From NCBI GenBank assembly GCA_013349325.1, contig DUZX01000004.1:1-64000 (forward strand): DNA of 64,000 nt, written 5' to 3'. Shown here in pieces: positions 54,464-63,999 of the stretch (position 1 is the stretch's first letter; every line of letters starts with the position of its first letter). The notes under the pieces are model-generated. The model was not told the origin of the DNA. It saw nothing but the letters and a program-made list of their open reading frames with translations, and searched no databases. The position numbers and the translations under genes were made by a program. The DNA is from Desulfuromonadales bacterium. Its GTDB lineage: Bacteria > Desulfobacterota > Desulfuromonadia > Geobacterales > Pseudopelobacteraceae.

Positions 54464-55185
54464 AGGGCACCTGCCATAATTTCGTCAGTTATCAGTTCTG
54501 CAGCCAGAGCAGGGTCAAGCGCCGCTGCGATTGGTCGCCCGATCACGAGATAGTCGGCACCTGCCCCTACCGCCTGAGCCGGCGTCATAATCCGTTTCTG
54601 GTCATCTGCCGCCGCAAACGTCGGGCGCACACCGGGAGTTACGATCAGAAAATCCGGGCCGCACGCCGCCCGGATCGGTTCGATTTCAAGCGGTGAAGCG
54701 ACAACACCATCCATTCCGGAATTCTTGGCAAGCCGTGCCAGACGGACAACCATATCCTGGACAGGATGTTCGATCCCCACCTGGCGCAGCGTTTCAACCG
54801 TTGACGACGTCAGAATTGTCACCGCCAGGAGTCGCGGACGTTCTGAATTGTTGAATTCCTTCTGAACAGCCGCCACGGTGGACTCCATCATCTCACCACC
54901 CCCCAATGCATGCAAGTTGACCAGCTGCACGCCAAGCCGGGCCGCTGAAACCATTGCCCGGGCAACCGTGTTAGGAATATCGTGGTATTTCAGATCCAGA
55001 AAAACTTGGCCGCCATGCCGTTGTACGGCTGTAACCGCCGCCGGACCGCAGGAGGTGAACAGCTCCTTGCCGACCTTGAACATGCCGACCTTGCCGGACA
55101 ACAGTTCAGCCCAACGGTCAATCTCGGCCACAGTCCCCACATCCAGGGCGAAAATAATCTTGTTGCGCGCGACATTACGATTCAT
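54460..55185 (-). CDS. pyrF: Orotidine 5'-phosphate decarboxylase
   Basis: A 241-residue TIM-barrel enzyme forming UMP from OMP. The catalytic signature appears as FLDLKYHDIPNTVARA (Asp-Lys-x-x-Asp). TPGVRP and DYLVIGRPI close the phosphate site. GAGGATGCC lies before the ATG, eight bases past the dxs stop. Confidence 0.94.
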   Translation of the reverse strand: MNRNVARNKIIFALDVGTVAEIDRWAELLSGKVGMFKVGKELFTSCGPAAVTAVQRHGGQVFLDLKYHDIPNTVARAMVSAARLGVQLVNLHALGGGEMMESTVAAVQKEFNNSERPRLLAVTILTSSTVETLRQVGIEHPVQDMVVRLARLAKNSGMDGVVASPLEIEPIRAACGPDFLIVTPGVRPTFAAADDQKRIMTPAQAVGAGADYLVIGRPIAAALDPALAAELITDEIMAGAL

Positions 55186-55192
55186 GGCATCC

Positions 55193-57058
55193 TCATTTCA
55201 AAAATTCGATTGCGGCAGTGGCAATACCATCCGCATCAATCCCGATATCTTTGCGCAGCTGTGCCTGGCTCCCCTGCTCAACAAAATGATCTGCAATGCC
55301 GAGTCGGCGGATGCGCACATCCTGCAGGTTATTATCCGAGAGCAGTTCCAGAACGGCACTCCCGAATCCCCCCTGCAGCGCGTTCTCCTCGACAGTTAAA
55401 ATTCGACCGGTACTGCGGGCGGCGGAAATGATCAGTTCTGCATCCAGTGGTTTAACAAAACGGGCGTTGATCACCCCGGCAGCAATGCCGTGCTGCTTGA
55501 GCTTTTCAGCTGCCTGCAGGGCCGGATAAACGGTCGCACCAATGGCAACAATGGTAAGGTCCTGTCCTTCCAGCAACCATTCTCCGCGACCAATCTCCAG
55601 AGCGCGTATGTCTCGGTCCAGTTCGACACCGAAACCGGCCCCGCGCGGATAGCGCAGTGCCACTGGAACACCTGCATTGATAGCTGTTTTAAGCATGTTG
55701 CGCAGTTCGTTCTCATCCTTGGGAGCCATCATCGTCATACCCGGCAGATGACGCAGATAAGAGATATCGAAAACGCCATGATGGGTGGGACCATCGTCTC
55801 CGACGACGCCGGCCCGGTCCATTGCGATTGTCACCGGTAATTTTTGCAAGCAGATGTCATGAAAAATCTGATCGTAGGCCCGCTGAACGAAGGTTGAATA
55901 CATGGCTGCCACGGGACGGAACCCATCGGCAGCCAATCCGGCGGCAAAGGTCATACCGTGCTGTTCGGCAATTCCGACATCGAAAAACCGGTCCGGAAAG
56001 CGCTTTGCAAAGAGATTAAGCCCGGTGCCGTCCGGCATGGCAGCAGTAATCGCCACGATTTTTGGATCCGCCTCCGCAAGCTCCACCAGAGTTTCACCAA
56101 AAACATCGGTGTAGGATTTGACGGCTGGTTTGGCGGCACCCTGCCCGGTTTCGATATCAAAAACTCCGACTCCATGGTATTTGGCCGGAGTTTCCTCAGC
56201 CGGCTTGTACCCCTTGCCCTTGGTCGTCATGACATGTACCAACAGCGGCCCGTCCAGCTCGTTACTATTCCTGAAAACCTCAATCAGCTGTTCCAGGTCA
56301 TGCCCATCCAGAGGTCCAATATAATCGAAACCAAGTGCTTCAAACAGCGCTCCCGGCGTCAAGAAACCCTTCAGTGAATTTTCGGCACGCCGGGCAAAAT
56401 GAAGAATATCAGTACCGATAGCCGGGATATGTTTCAACAATCCCTGCATCTCTTTTTTCAGATCACGGTAATAGCGCCCGGTCATCTTGCGCGAAATGAA
56501 TGTTGAAAAAGCGCCGACATTTTTCGATATCGACATCTCATTATCATTCAGAATAACAATCAGATTTTTATTCAAATGACCGGCCTGATTGAGCGCTTCG
56601 AAGGCCATACCACCAGTCAGGGAACCGTCACCGATCACCGCAATGGCATGTTTTTTGGTGCCGTCGAGGCTGGCAGCCGCAGCCATACCGAGACCGGCCG
56701 AAATTGACGTGGACGCGTGTCCAACGCCGAATGCGTCATGCTCAGACTCGCACCGTTTGGGAAAACCGGAGATGCCCTGGTACTGGCGCTGGGTATGAAA
56801 ACGCTCTCGTCGGCCGGTCAGAATCTTATGGGTATAGGCCTGATGGCCGACATCCCAGATAATTTTGTCATTAGGGGAGTCAAAACAGTAGTGCAGGGCG
56901 ATCGCCAGCTCAACCGTACCGAGATTGGAGCCGAGATGACCTCCGGTCGTGGAGACGGTTTCCAGTAGAAACTGACGGATCTCCGCCGCCAGGGCAGGTA
57001 ACTGTTCTCTTTTCAATTTTTTGAGATCAACAGGTGATTGTATTGTTTCAAGTAACAT
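55193..57058 (-). CDS. dxs: 1-deoxy-D-xylulose-5-phosphate synthase
   Basis: A 621-residue thiamine-diphosphate enzyme, the first step of the MEP isoprenoid pathway. The TPP motif is [20 protein letters not shown] (about 146-165), with His in [13 protein letters not shown]. The transketolase-like centre has [18 protein letters not shown]. It lies between hpnA and pyrF. Supply of isoprenoid units for hopanoids by its neighbours is a sensible reading. Confidence 0.95.
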   Translation of the reverse strand: MLLETIQSPVDLKKLKREQLPALAAEIRQFLLETVSTTGGHLGSNLGTVELAIALHYCFDSPNDKIIWDVGHQAYTHKILTGRRERFHTQRQYQGISGFPKRCESEHDAFGVGHASTSISAGLGMAAAASLDGTKKHAIAVIGDGSLTGGMAFEALNQAGHLNKNLIVILNDNEMSISKNVGAFSTFISRKMTGRYYRDLKKEMQGLLKHIPAIGTDILHFARRAENSLKGFLTPGALFEALGFDYIGPLDGHDLEQLIEVFRNSNELDGPLLVHVMTTKGKGYKPAEETPAKYHGVGVFDIETGQGAAKPAVKSYTDVFGETLVELAEADPKIVAITAAMPDGTGLNLFAKRFPDRFFDVGIAEQHGMTFAAGLAADGFRPVAAMYSTFVQRAYDQIFHDICLQKLPVTIAMDRAGVVGDDGPTHHGVFDISYLRHLPGMTMMAPKDENELRNMLKTAINAGVPVALRYPRGAGFGVELDRDIRALEIGRGEWLLEGQDLTIVAIGATVYPALQAAEKLKQHGIAAGVINARFVKPLDAELIISAARSTGRILTVEENALQGGFGSAVLELLSDNNLQDVRIRRLGIADHFVEQGSQAQLRKDIGIDADGIATAAIEFLK

Positions 57059-57091
57059 AATTATGTACCCTTTTATTTCTGTTATATCTGG

Positions 57092-58075
57092 TTATATATA
57101 CCGGTTTTGCTGAAACCATGCCACAGCCCGGGCAAGAGCTTCTTTAACCGGTGTGTGCTGCAGCCCGAGTTCCCGCGCCGCTTTTGATGAATCAAAATAC
57201 ATATATTTTGCAGCCATCTGCACCCCTGCCAGTGGAATCAGCGGTTCCCGACCGGTAATGCGCGACAGGGCTTCATTCAGATAGGCTGCCATCAGGATCG
57301 GCGTATACGGCAGACGGACTTTCGGTGCCGATAGTCCCGATATTTCCTGAAGCATGGCGAAGATATCCCGCAAAGTGAGATTACTGTTGCCGAGAATGTA
57401 TTTCTGACCGACCCGCCCCCGGGACTCGGCCAGCAGGTGCCCGCGCGCGCACTCCTCGACGTCGATGATATTGAGGCCGGTGTCCAGGTAAGCCGGCATC
57501 TTGCGCTTCAGAAAATCAACGATAATTTTGCCGGTCGGCGTCGGCCTGATATCTCGTGGTCCCACCGGCGTCGAGGGGTTCACAATTACCAGCGGCAGGC
57601 CGCGCGGAATGAACTTTTCGGCCTCTCGCTCAGCCAGGAACTTGCTTTTTTTATAGGGGCCAACCATATCGGCCAGCGTTACCGGCGTATCTTCGCTCCC
57701 CGGACGACCGTCACCCGGATTACCGAGTGTGCCGACGCTGCTGGTATAAACGACCTTCTCAAGGCCGTTCTGCAGAGCCGCTTCAAGGATAGCAACCGTA
57801 CCGTCGACGTTGGTGCGGTACATCTCTTCCGGATGGCGGGTCCAGAGCCGGTAATCAGCCGCCGCATGATAAAGGCTGCGGCACCCTTTGAGACCCTGTT
57901 GGAGAGAAGAGTGGTCACGGAGGTCACCACGCCAGAACTCGACATCCTGTCCGGTCAGATTGGATGTATCAGAACCTTCGCGCACCAGCACGCGTACCTC
58001 GCGTCCATCCTTGAGTAATTCGCGTACAATACTGGCGCCTATAAATCCGGTTGCACCGGTGACAAATGTCTTCAT
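57092..58075 (-). CDS. hpnA: Hopanoid-associated sugar epimerase HpnA
   Basis: An extended SDR protein of about 327 residues: MKTFVTGATGFIGASIVREL is the NAD(P) motif TGxxGFIG. The active-site Tyr-x-x-x-Lys appears as YKKSK (GPYKKSKFLAE) and the upstream Ser in YTSSVGTLGN. Its place next to shc and dxs gives the hopanoid assignment. A GTG at 58099 would add eight residues within the upstream hairpin. The ATG at 58075 is preferred. Confidence 0.88.
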   Translation of the reverse strand: MKTFVTGATGFIGASIVRELLKDGREVRVLVREGSDTSNLTGQDVEFWRGDLRDHSSLQQGLKGCRSLYHAAADYRLWTRHPEEMYRTNVDGTVAILEAALQNGLEKVVYTSSVGTLGNPGDGRPGSEDTPVTLADMVGPYKKSKFLAEREAEKFIPRGLPLVIVNPSTPVGPRDIRPTPTGKIIVDFLKRKMPAYLDTGLNIIDVEECARGHLLAESRGRVGQKYILGNSNLTLRDIFAMLQEISGLSAPKVRLPYTPILMAAYLNEALSRITGREPLIPLAGVQMAAKYMYFDSSKAARELGLQHTPVKEALARAVAWFQQNRYI

Positions 58076-58085
58076 ATCTAAATGG

Positions 58086-58119
58086 GCAAAGCCCCGCACG
58101 TTCTCACGTCGGGGCTTGC
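58086..58119 (-). terminator. GC-rich hairpin between shc and hpnA
   Basis: On the minus strand AAGCCCCG and CGGGGCTT form a stem extended by inner CACG/CGTG pairing. It ends about 10 bases before the hpnA start. Only a short T run follows, so readthrough into hpnA is likely. Confidence 0.55.
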
Positions 58120-58148
58120 AAAGCTGAAATCAGTGCAGGAGATTCCCA

Positions 58149-60200
58149 TCAGAGAGAATCGGAATTATTCTTTTCGGCTGTCAAATGGCGATATCTTCCC
58201 AGTGCCGTTAAGGGGAAACAGTTGCGATAAATATGGTATTTAATCATAAAAAATTTCGGGAAACCGGTTCCGGTAAAAGCATCTTCATCCCAGGTTCCAT
58301 CCTGCTTCTGGGTCGCCAACAGGTATTCCACTCCGCGAGCAGCCGCTTGTGAGTCCACCTCTCCGGCTGCAAACAGCGAGAGCATCGCCCAACTGGTCTG
58401 GGATGGCGTACTGGCACCGGATCCCATCAAAGAACGATCTTCATACGATTCACACACTTCACCCCAGCCGCCATCCAGATTCTGTTTTGACTTCAGCCAG
58501 TTGACCGCTTTTTTGATATACGGCTGGCTGACATCTTCACCGATCGCCTCCAGTCCGCAGAGCACCGACCAGGTCCCGTACAGGTAATTAACCCCCCAAC
58601 GCCCCCACCAGGGACCTTCCGGTTCCTGCTGCGCTTTAAGAAATTCGAGCGCACGCACTGCGGCCGGATGATTCTTGGGGTAATTGCAATTACCCATCAC
58701 CTCCAACATCCGTCCGGTCAGATCGGCGGTTGGCGGATCAATCAGGGCTTCCAGATCGGCAAATGGAATCTTGTTCAGCAGATACTTGGTATTGTCCTTG
58801 TCGAAGGCACCCCAGCCACCATTCGCGCTCTGCATACCGAGGCACCAGTTCATACCGCGCTTGATAGCCTGTTCTTTATGTTTTTTGTCACGGACCTTGA
58901 TATCCTTAATTGCCAGCATGACAAAACCGGAGTCATCCACATCCGGATACCAGTCATTCAGAAACTCGAAGGCCCAGCCGCCCGGTTCGAGCTCTGGAGA
59001 TTTGACCTGCCAGTCCCCTTTGCGACGAACTTCAAGATCAAGCAACCACTGCGCTGCTTTGACCAGCGCCGGATGATCGGTCGGAACGCCGGCCTCCTGC
59101 ATGGCCACCAGCACCAGCGCGGTATCCCAGACCGGAGAAACGCACGACTGCAGCACCAGACTTTCATCATCTTCGATGCAGAAGTTAGCCAACGCTTCCA
59201 GCCCCTTGGCTACGGTGGGGTGATCGTTGGCATACCCCAGACAGTGTAACGCCAGAACGGAATTCAACATGGCCGGCTGGATGCCACCCCAGTCACCGCT
59301 CGTTTCCTGATGATCAAGGATCCACTGTTCGGCTATTCCCATCGCTTTCTTTTTAAAGGGCCTGATCGGTGATGTTTCATATATTTTGAGCATATGATCA
59401 ACACCGACAAAGAAGTTTTTCCAGCTCAGAATTCCGTCTTCACGCGAAAAGGTGTAGTCGGTCGGTCGTGGTGGCCGAACGAATAATTCCTGTACACGCG
59501 CCCATGGCGGGAGCTTGCGAACCGGGCGCTCCGCCATGACAACAGAAAGCGGAGTGATGGTGGCCCGCGACCAGCTGGAAAGTTCGTAGAGGTTGAAATA
59601 GGCCCAGTCAGGCAACAGCATCAGTTCAATCGGCATCGATGGGACGCCCAGCCAGGAAAATTCTCCGAACAGCGCCAGAAATATTTTGGTAAAAACGCGC
59701 GCCTTGAGAATGCCCCCTTTGGAAAGGATAAAATCACGCGCCTTGACCATGGCAGGATCATCAGCCGTGTAACCGGCCAACTTGAGAGCAAAATAGGCTT
59801 CAATCGTGGTTGATATTTCACCGGGGCCACCAAACCAGACCGCCCAGGAGCCCTCTTCAGTCTGCTTACTGAGGATGTAGCGCGCCATTTTACGCTCACG
59901 CAGCTTGTCAACCATGCCAAGAAAATGGAACAGCATGATGTATTCGGAGGTAATGGTGACATTCGACTCCAGCTCGGCCCACCAGTAGCCGTCAGGCAAC
60001 TGCTCACGAAAAAAGAAATCGCGTGTCCGCTCAATGGCCTTTTCAAGCGGGCTTTTGGCATCACCGGCCATCTTTTTCCAGATAGAAGGGGGCAGGTGGT
60101 GTACTTTGCCGGGAGTTTTGCGCGGCTCTATAACCGGGGCGGCATTATCGGTGCTGAACGATGTCAGTGCCGTCGAAATTGGATATTTACTGGTACTCAT
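58149..60200 (-). CDS. shc: Squalene-hopene cyclase
   Basis: A 683-residue membrane-associated terpenoid cyclase that turns squalene into hopene. The catalytic acid motif is in WYPDVDDSGFVML (DxDD). Several QW motifs occur (for example KSKQNLDGGWGE, KQDGTWDE, SANGGWGAFD). WWGRWGVNYLYGTW is the conserved cavity segment. The ATG at 60200 is preceded by GAGGAG. A TTG at 60203 is next to it. It starts the shc-hpnA-dxs-pyrF-rlmB-MFS gene run. The 216 bases upstream, up to yhbY, show no gene or clear promoter. Confidence 0.95.
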   Translation of the reverse strand: MSTSKYPISTALTSFSTDNAAPVIEPRKTPGKVHHLPPSIWKKMAGDAKSPLEKAIERTRDFFFREQLPDGYWWAELESNVTITSEYIMLFHFLGMVDKLRERKMARYILSKQTEEGSWAVWFGGPGEISTTIEAYFALKLAGYTADDPAMVKARDFILSKGGILKARVFTKIFLALFGEFSWLGVPSMPIELMLLPDWAYFNLYELSSWSRATITPLSVVMAERPVRKLPPWARVQELFVRPPRPTDYTFSREDGILSWKNFFVGVDHMLKIYETSPIRPFKKKAMGIAEQWILDHQETSGDWGGIQPAMLNSVLALHCLGYANDHPTVAKGLEALANFCIEDDESLVLQSCVSPVWDTALVLVAMQEAGVPTDHPALVKAAQWLLDLEVRRKGDWQVKSPELEPGGWAFEFLNDWYPDVDDSGFVMLAIKDIKVRDKKHKEQAIKRGMNWCLGMQSANGGWGAFDKDNTKYLLNKIPFADLEALIDPPTADLTGRMLEVMGNCNYPKNHPAAVRALEFLKAQQEPEGPWWGRWGVNYLYGTWSVLCGLEAIGEDVSQPYIKKAVNWLKSKQNLDGGWGEVCESYEDRSLMGSGASTPSQTSWAMLSLFAAGEVDSQAAARGVEYLLATQKQDGTWDEDAFTGTGFPKFFMIKYHIYRNCFPLTALGRYRHLTAEKNNSDSL

Positions 60201-60419
60201 CAATACTCCTCACGCACACCGCAGAGGTACGTGAATAATAATTTCAAGGGCTAAAGGTTTGTCTTCATATCACATTAGAGTCAAAGTGTATATTATTTTT
60301 CAGATTACAATTGATCCCAGCAGTATGGCAGACAGTGGAATTGCAGTTTGCCAGTAAACATACACTATGATATATGTTGCCGCGTACCGTACATTTATCC
60401 AAGGGAGTTTCCATACATT

Positions 60420-60731
60420 ATGCTGACCGGAAAACAAAAACGACACCTGAGAGCACTTGGGCACAAACTGAAACCTCTGATCCAACTCGGGAAGAAAGAA
60501 ATTGAAGAATCCTTGATTGCTGAAGCATCCGCCGCCCTCGAACACCACGAACTGATCAAAGTCAAGCTTCTGGAAAGCTGCATGCTTGACAAACATGAGG
60601 CTTCCGAGCTGCTTGCATCGGCCTGTCAGGCCGATGTAGCCCAGATTCTTGGAAAGACCTTCCTGCTGTATCGACCCGCTCTCGTTCCCGTTATCGTACT
60701 ACCAAAAGCAGACGCCGCCGCACTCTCATAA
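60420..60731 (+). CDS. yhbY: YhbY-type RNA-binding protein (CRM domain)
   Basis: A 103-residue single CRM-domain protein: MLTGKQKRHLRALGHKLKPL with LGKKEIEESLIAEASAALEH. YhbY associates with pre-50S ribosomes. AAGGGAG precedes the ATG at 60420. It is four bases upstream of gph and divergent from shc. Confidence 0.92.
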   Translation: MLTGKQKRHLRALGHKLKPLIQLGKKEIEESLIAEASAALEHHELIKVKLLESCMLDKHEASELLASACQADVAQILGKTFLLYRPALVPVIVLPKADAAALS

Positions 60732-60735
60732 CATC

Positions 60736-61410
60736 ATGAGTATCACGACCGTCCTCTTTGATCTCGACGGTACGCTGGTGGACTCCCTGGAGGATTTGGC
60801 AGATGCCGTCAATCATGTCCGCAGCGCCTCTGCGCTCCCCCTTTTAACAGTTGCGGATGTACGCACGATGATTGGTAAAGGTGCCAAAAACCTGATCCAG
60901 ATGGTTCTGCCCGCCAGCAGCGATCAGGAACGTGAGCGCGCCCTGCAGCTTTTTATCGATTTCAATACTGAACATATCGTCGATAAAAGCATCTTCTACC
61001 CCGGTGTCGTAGAGATGCTTAAACAGTTGCACGCAGCCGGCATCACGATGGCGGTAATCTCCAACAAGCACGAATCGTTAAGCAGACTGATTCTGCACGC
61101 TTTCGGCGTTCACGACCTGTTTGCACACATCAGCGGCGGGGATACCTTCAGTGAAAAAAAACCCTCTCCGCTGCCGCTTTTGAGTGTCATGGAACTGCTC
61201 GGCAGCACTCCGGAACAGAGCTGCATGGTTGGTGACAGCATTAACGATATCGATGCCGGCAATGCCGCCGGTATAACGACCATCGGCTGCCGCTGGGGTT
61301 ACGGTGCCGCTGATGAGCTGCAATCTGCCACCCACCAGGCTGAATCGGCCCCCGAACTGCTCACCATCCTGAAATCATTGAGTGCATCCGGCTGCAGAGG
61401 CACCTGCTGA
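60736..61410 (+). CDS. gph: Phosphoglycolate phosphatase-type HAD hydrolase
   Basis: A 224-residue HAD phosphatase with motif I VLFDLDGTLVDSLEDLA, motif II VISNKHE, motif III Lys in KKPSPLPLL and motif IV VGDSINDIDAGNAAG. Gph removes 2-phosphoglycolate, but related pyrophosphatases share these motifs. Its TGA stop overlaps the presumed CTG start of the next gene. Confidence 0.88.
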   Translation: MSITTVLFDLDGTLVDSLEDLADAVNHVRSASALPLLTVADVRTMIGKGAKNLIQMVLPASSDQERERALQLFIDFNTEHIVDKSIFYPGVVEMLKQLHAAGITMAVISNKHESLSRLILHAFGVHDLFAHISGGDTFSEKKPSPLPLLSVMELLGSTPEQSCMVGDSINDIDAGNAAGITTIGCRWGYGAADELQSATHQAESAPELLTILKSLSASGCRGTC

Positions 61411-63146
61411 ACGGCTGGAGCGGCAGAATACTCAGGGTCAACCTGACGACCGGCAGCTGTGAGTTTGGCGAACTGCCCCAACAGATGTTGGAAGAGTACC
61501 TAGGGGGACGTGGACTCGGTGTCCGCCTGATGCGCGACTATTATCAACTCGACCCGTTTGATCCCGCCCTGCCGCTGATTTTTTCTGTCGGACCGCTCTG
61601 CGGGACACCGTCCCCAACCTCTGCCCGCCTCTCCGTTGTTTCGCGCTCACCTTTAACCGGCACCATTTACGACAGTTCAGACGGAGGACAATTAGCGCTG
61701 CAGCTGAAAGGCGCAGGCCTGGACGCACTCTTCATCACCGGCAGAAGCCCTGCTCCGGTTACGCTCTGCATCACCACCGATTCTGCCACAATTGTTCCCG
61801 CTGCAGCGTTGTGGGGATCTGATATTCCGACCACCGTCGCCGTTCTCAAAGCTCGAGGGACTGTCGCAGCGATCGGACCGGCCGGCGAAAACGGTGTCCT
61901 GTTTGCAAACATCATGATGGGTGAGGGAAATGTAGCCGGTCGAGGCGGTCTGGGGGCCGTCATGGGGGCCAAGAATCTAAAAGCCATCACCATAACCGGT
62001 GACCGCCCGACAGAAGTTGCCGACCCGGTGTTGTTCGAAAACGCCCGTCAGGACATCATGCGGCTGTTCAAGGCGTCTCCAGTCATATTCGGACCGCTGG
62101 GGCTGTCCGAATTCGGTACGCCGGTCCTCGTAGATCTGATGGCCCAGCGCCGTATGACGCCGACAGACAACTTCCGGAAGACTCATTTCGAGCATACGGC
62201 CAATTATTCCGGTCCGACCATGAAAGAGCGCTATCGAGCCAGAAAGGACGGCTGTTACGGCTGTCCGATCCAATGTAAAAAATCGACCGATAGCGGTACC
62301 CCGCTCCCGGAATATGAGACCGCTTCCCACTTTGGTGCCCTTAACAACAACGCTGACCTGCCATCCATCATTGCAGCCAACAACCTCTGTAACGCATTAG
62401 GCATCGACAGCATCTCGGCGGCGGCAACGCTTTCAGCCTGGGGAGAAATCAGGGGTGCATGTGCGACTACCGACCAGATAGCGGGACTCCTGCACGACAT
62501 CGCCTATCGTCACGGTGATGGCGAACTGCTTGCGCTCGGCTCCCGCCGCCTGGCTGTGCAATTGAACCACCCTGAATGCTCCATGAGCGTAAAATCGCTG
62601 GAGTTGCCTCCCTACGACCCGCGCGGTGCCTTCGGTATGGCGCTGGCGTACTGCACCAGCAATCGCGGCGGCTGTCATCTGGGCGCCTACCCGATCTCTC
62701 ACGAAATCCTGCGCAAACCGGTGCCGACCGACCGCTTTTCATTATCCGGTAAAGCTCGTATTATCAGCATTGCCGAGGACAGCTACGCCGCTATCGATTC
62801 GATGGCGGCCTGCAAATTTTCCTTCTTCGGTGCCAGCTTGGAAGAGTACGCCCAGTTGCTGACCGCCGTCACCGGAGTGCCGTATTCGCCACTGCGCCTG
62901 ATCGAAATCGGCAAACGGATCGTTATGACAGAGCGTTACTATAACTGCCGCAACGGCTTTTCGCGAGCAGACGATATGCTGCCGGAACGTTTTTTTACCG
63001 ACTCGGGGAGCAGCGGCGACGGCATCGCTATTCACCGGCTCGATCGGGCACGCTTTGAGGAGGAATTGGGTAAATATTACCGTATTCGCGGGTTGAATTC
63101 GGATGGCTGCTTTGAAGATACCGGCTTTCTGGAAAAGCAGCCCTGA
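61407..63146 (+). CDS. Aldehyde ferredoxin oxidoreductase family tungsten enzyme, probable CTG start
   Basis: The conserved AOR N-terminus NGWSGRILRVNLTTGSCEFG reads in frame 26 codons upstream of the first ATG (61485). The initiation position falls on CTG (61407-61409), overlapping the gph stop as CTGA, with AGAGG seven bases upstream. From there the protein has 579 residues. GGRGLGVRLMRDYY and GPAGENGVLFANIMMGEGN match pterin-binding domain 1. DGCYGCPIQCKK (CxxCxxxC) and a later Cys (SMAACKFSFFG) ligate the 4Fe-4S cluster. These enzymes oxidise aldehydes to acids with ferredoxin. The substrate is not evident. Confidence 0.88.
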   Translation: MNGWSGRILRVNLTTGSCEFGELPQQMLEEYLGGRGLGVRLMRDYYQLDPFDPALPLIFSVGPLCGTPSPTSARLSVVSRSPLTGTIYDSSDGGQLALQLKGAGLDALFITGRSPAPVTLCITTDSATIVPAAALWGSDIPTTVAVLKARGTVAAIGPAGENGVLFANIMMGEGNVAGRGGLGAVMGAKNLKAITITGDRPTEVADPVLFENARQDIMRLFKASPVIFGPLGLSEFGTPVLVDLMAQRRMTPTDNFRKTHFEHTANYSGPTMKERYRARKDGCYGCPIQCKKSTDSGTPLPEYETASHFGALNNNADLPSIIAANNLCNALGIDSISAAATLSAWGEIRGACATTDQIAGLLHDIAYRHGDGELLALGSRRLAVQLNHPECSMSVKSLELPPYDPRGAFGMALAYCTSNRGGCHLGAYPISHEILRKPVPTDRFSLSGKARIISIAEDSYAAIDSMAACKFSFFGASLEEYAQLLTAVTGVPYSPLRLIEIGKRIVMTERYYNCRNGFSRADDMLPERFFTDSGSSGDGIAIHRLDRARFEEELGKYYRIRGLNSDGCFEDTGFLEKQP

Positions 63147-63161
63147 ATTTGCTCGGGCAGA

Positions 63162-63200
63162 TTGACTCTTGCGATCACATTCTATAAATTATTCTATAAT
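63162..63200 (+). promoter_or_regulatory. Promoter and possible operator of the VapBC-type operon
   Basis: TTGACT (63162-63167) and TATAAA (63183-63188) with 15-base spacing form a promoter. A second TATAAT lies at 63195-63200. TTCTAT/ATAGAA half-sites flank this segment, which fits binding by the ribbon-helix-helix antitoxin. Confidence 0.5.
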
Positions 63201-63224
63201 AAACAATAGAAAAGGTGGCCAACT

Positions 63225-63485
63225 ATGACTGTTTCAGCTCGACAGGCAAATTTTATGCTCCCCGATGACCTGCTCAATGACCTGAAGCAATTTGTTGGGC
63301 AGCGCCAGCAAAGCCGCTTTGTTGCTGAGGCACTGCGCAAGGAATTGCAGCGAGAAAAGATGAAGATTGCTTTGAAAACGAGTTTTGGAGCATGGAAAAG
63401 CGAAGACCATCCTGAGCTTCAGGGCGGCACTGACCATTATATTCGCACTCAGCGAAAATCTTCCAGATCTGAACGCTCCGCATGA
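63225..63485 (+). CDS. Ribbon-helix-helix antitoxin (VapB/CopG type)
   Basis: An 86-residue protein: TVSARQANFMLPDDLLNDLK then QFVG is the ribbon-helix-helix DNA-binding region. The C-terminal tail (about 45-86) is charged and would wrap the toxin. AAAGGTGG precedes the ATG. It overlaps the toxin gene as ATGA and should autoregulate the operon. Confidence 0.82.
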   Translation: MTVSARQANFMLPDDLLNDLKQFVGQRQQSRFVAEALRKELQREKMKIALKTSFGAWKSEDHPELQGGTDHYIRTQRKSSRSERSA

Positions 63486-63862
63486 GTAGCTTGCTTCTGG
63501 ATACCGATATTCTTATCAATCTGTTGCGGGGCAATGCCGTTGCGCAGGGTTTTATTGCAGGCAATCTGGAGGAGAACGAGCTGCTCTGCTCAGTGATTTC
63601 AGTAGCAGAAATTTGGGCCGGTATGCGCCCTCACGAGGAACTGGCGACGAGAAGACTGGTTGACGCGCTTAAAGTGGTTGATGTAAATCGGACTATTGCA
63701 ATGAAAGCTGGGAGTTTTAAAGGAACAACGAAAAGCCACTCACTGGAACTGGATGATTGCATGATTGCCGCTACAGCTTTTTGCACGGGTGCGACTCTGG
63801 CAACTGGCATTGGCAAACATTATCCGATGAAGGAAATTCGTATCATAGTTGTGGCTATGTAG
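63482..63862 (+). CDS. vapC: PIN-domain ribonuclease toxin (VapC family)
   Basis: A 126-residue PIN toxin: LLLDTDILINLL holds the first acidic residue pair, SVAEIWAGM the conserved Glu and LELDDCMIAATA the later Asp residues. These chelate the metal for RNA cleavage. VapC toxins cut tRNA or rRNA and are blocked by the partner upstream. The gene overlaps the antitoxin by four bases. Confidence 0.88.
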   Translation: MSSLLLDTDILINLLRGNAVAQGFIAGNLEENELLCSVISVAEIWAGMRPHEELATRRLVDALKVVDVNRTIAMKAGSFKGTTKSHSLELDDCMIAATAFCTGATLATGIGKHYPMKEIRIIVVAM

Positions 63863-63876
63863 GCTTTTTTGTAACA

Positions 63877-63999
63877 GGTCAAACCGGCGAAGGGCGATTA
63901 CTACGAGTAACATTCACCATTCGTACTAACAAAATCAGGGTCATATCCGTCCGGGACATGCACCGAAAGGAGCGTACCGTATATGAGCAAGAAGCTTAA
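63877..63999 (+). pseudogene. C-terminal remnant of a BrnT toxin
   Basis: The frame reads GQTGEGRLLRVTFTIRTNKI then RVISVRDMHRKERTVYE and ends at TAA 63997-63999. This is the BrnT C-terminal half (family pattern G-x-T-x-[ED]-G-R-L-L...I-R-[IV]-I-S-x-R-x-A-x-x-x-E-R). The N-terminal half is missing: the frame enters from inside the vapC region without a start. BrnT is a ribonuclease toxin. Its end overlaps the BrnA-like start. Confidence 0.75.
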
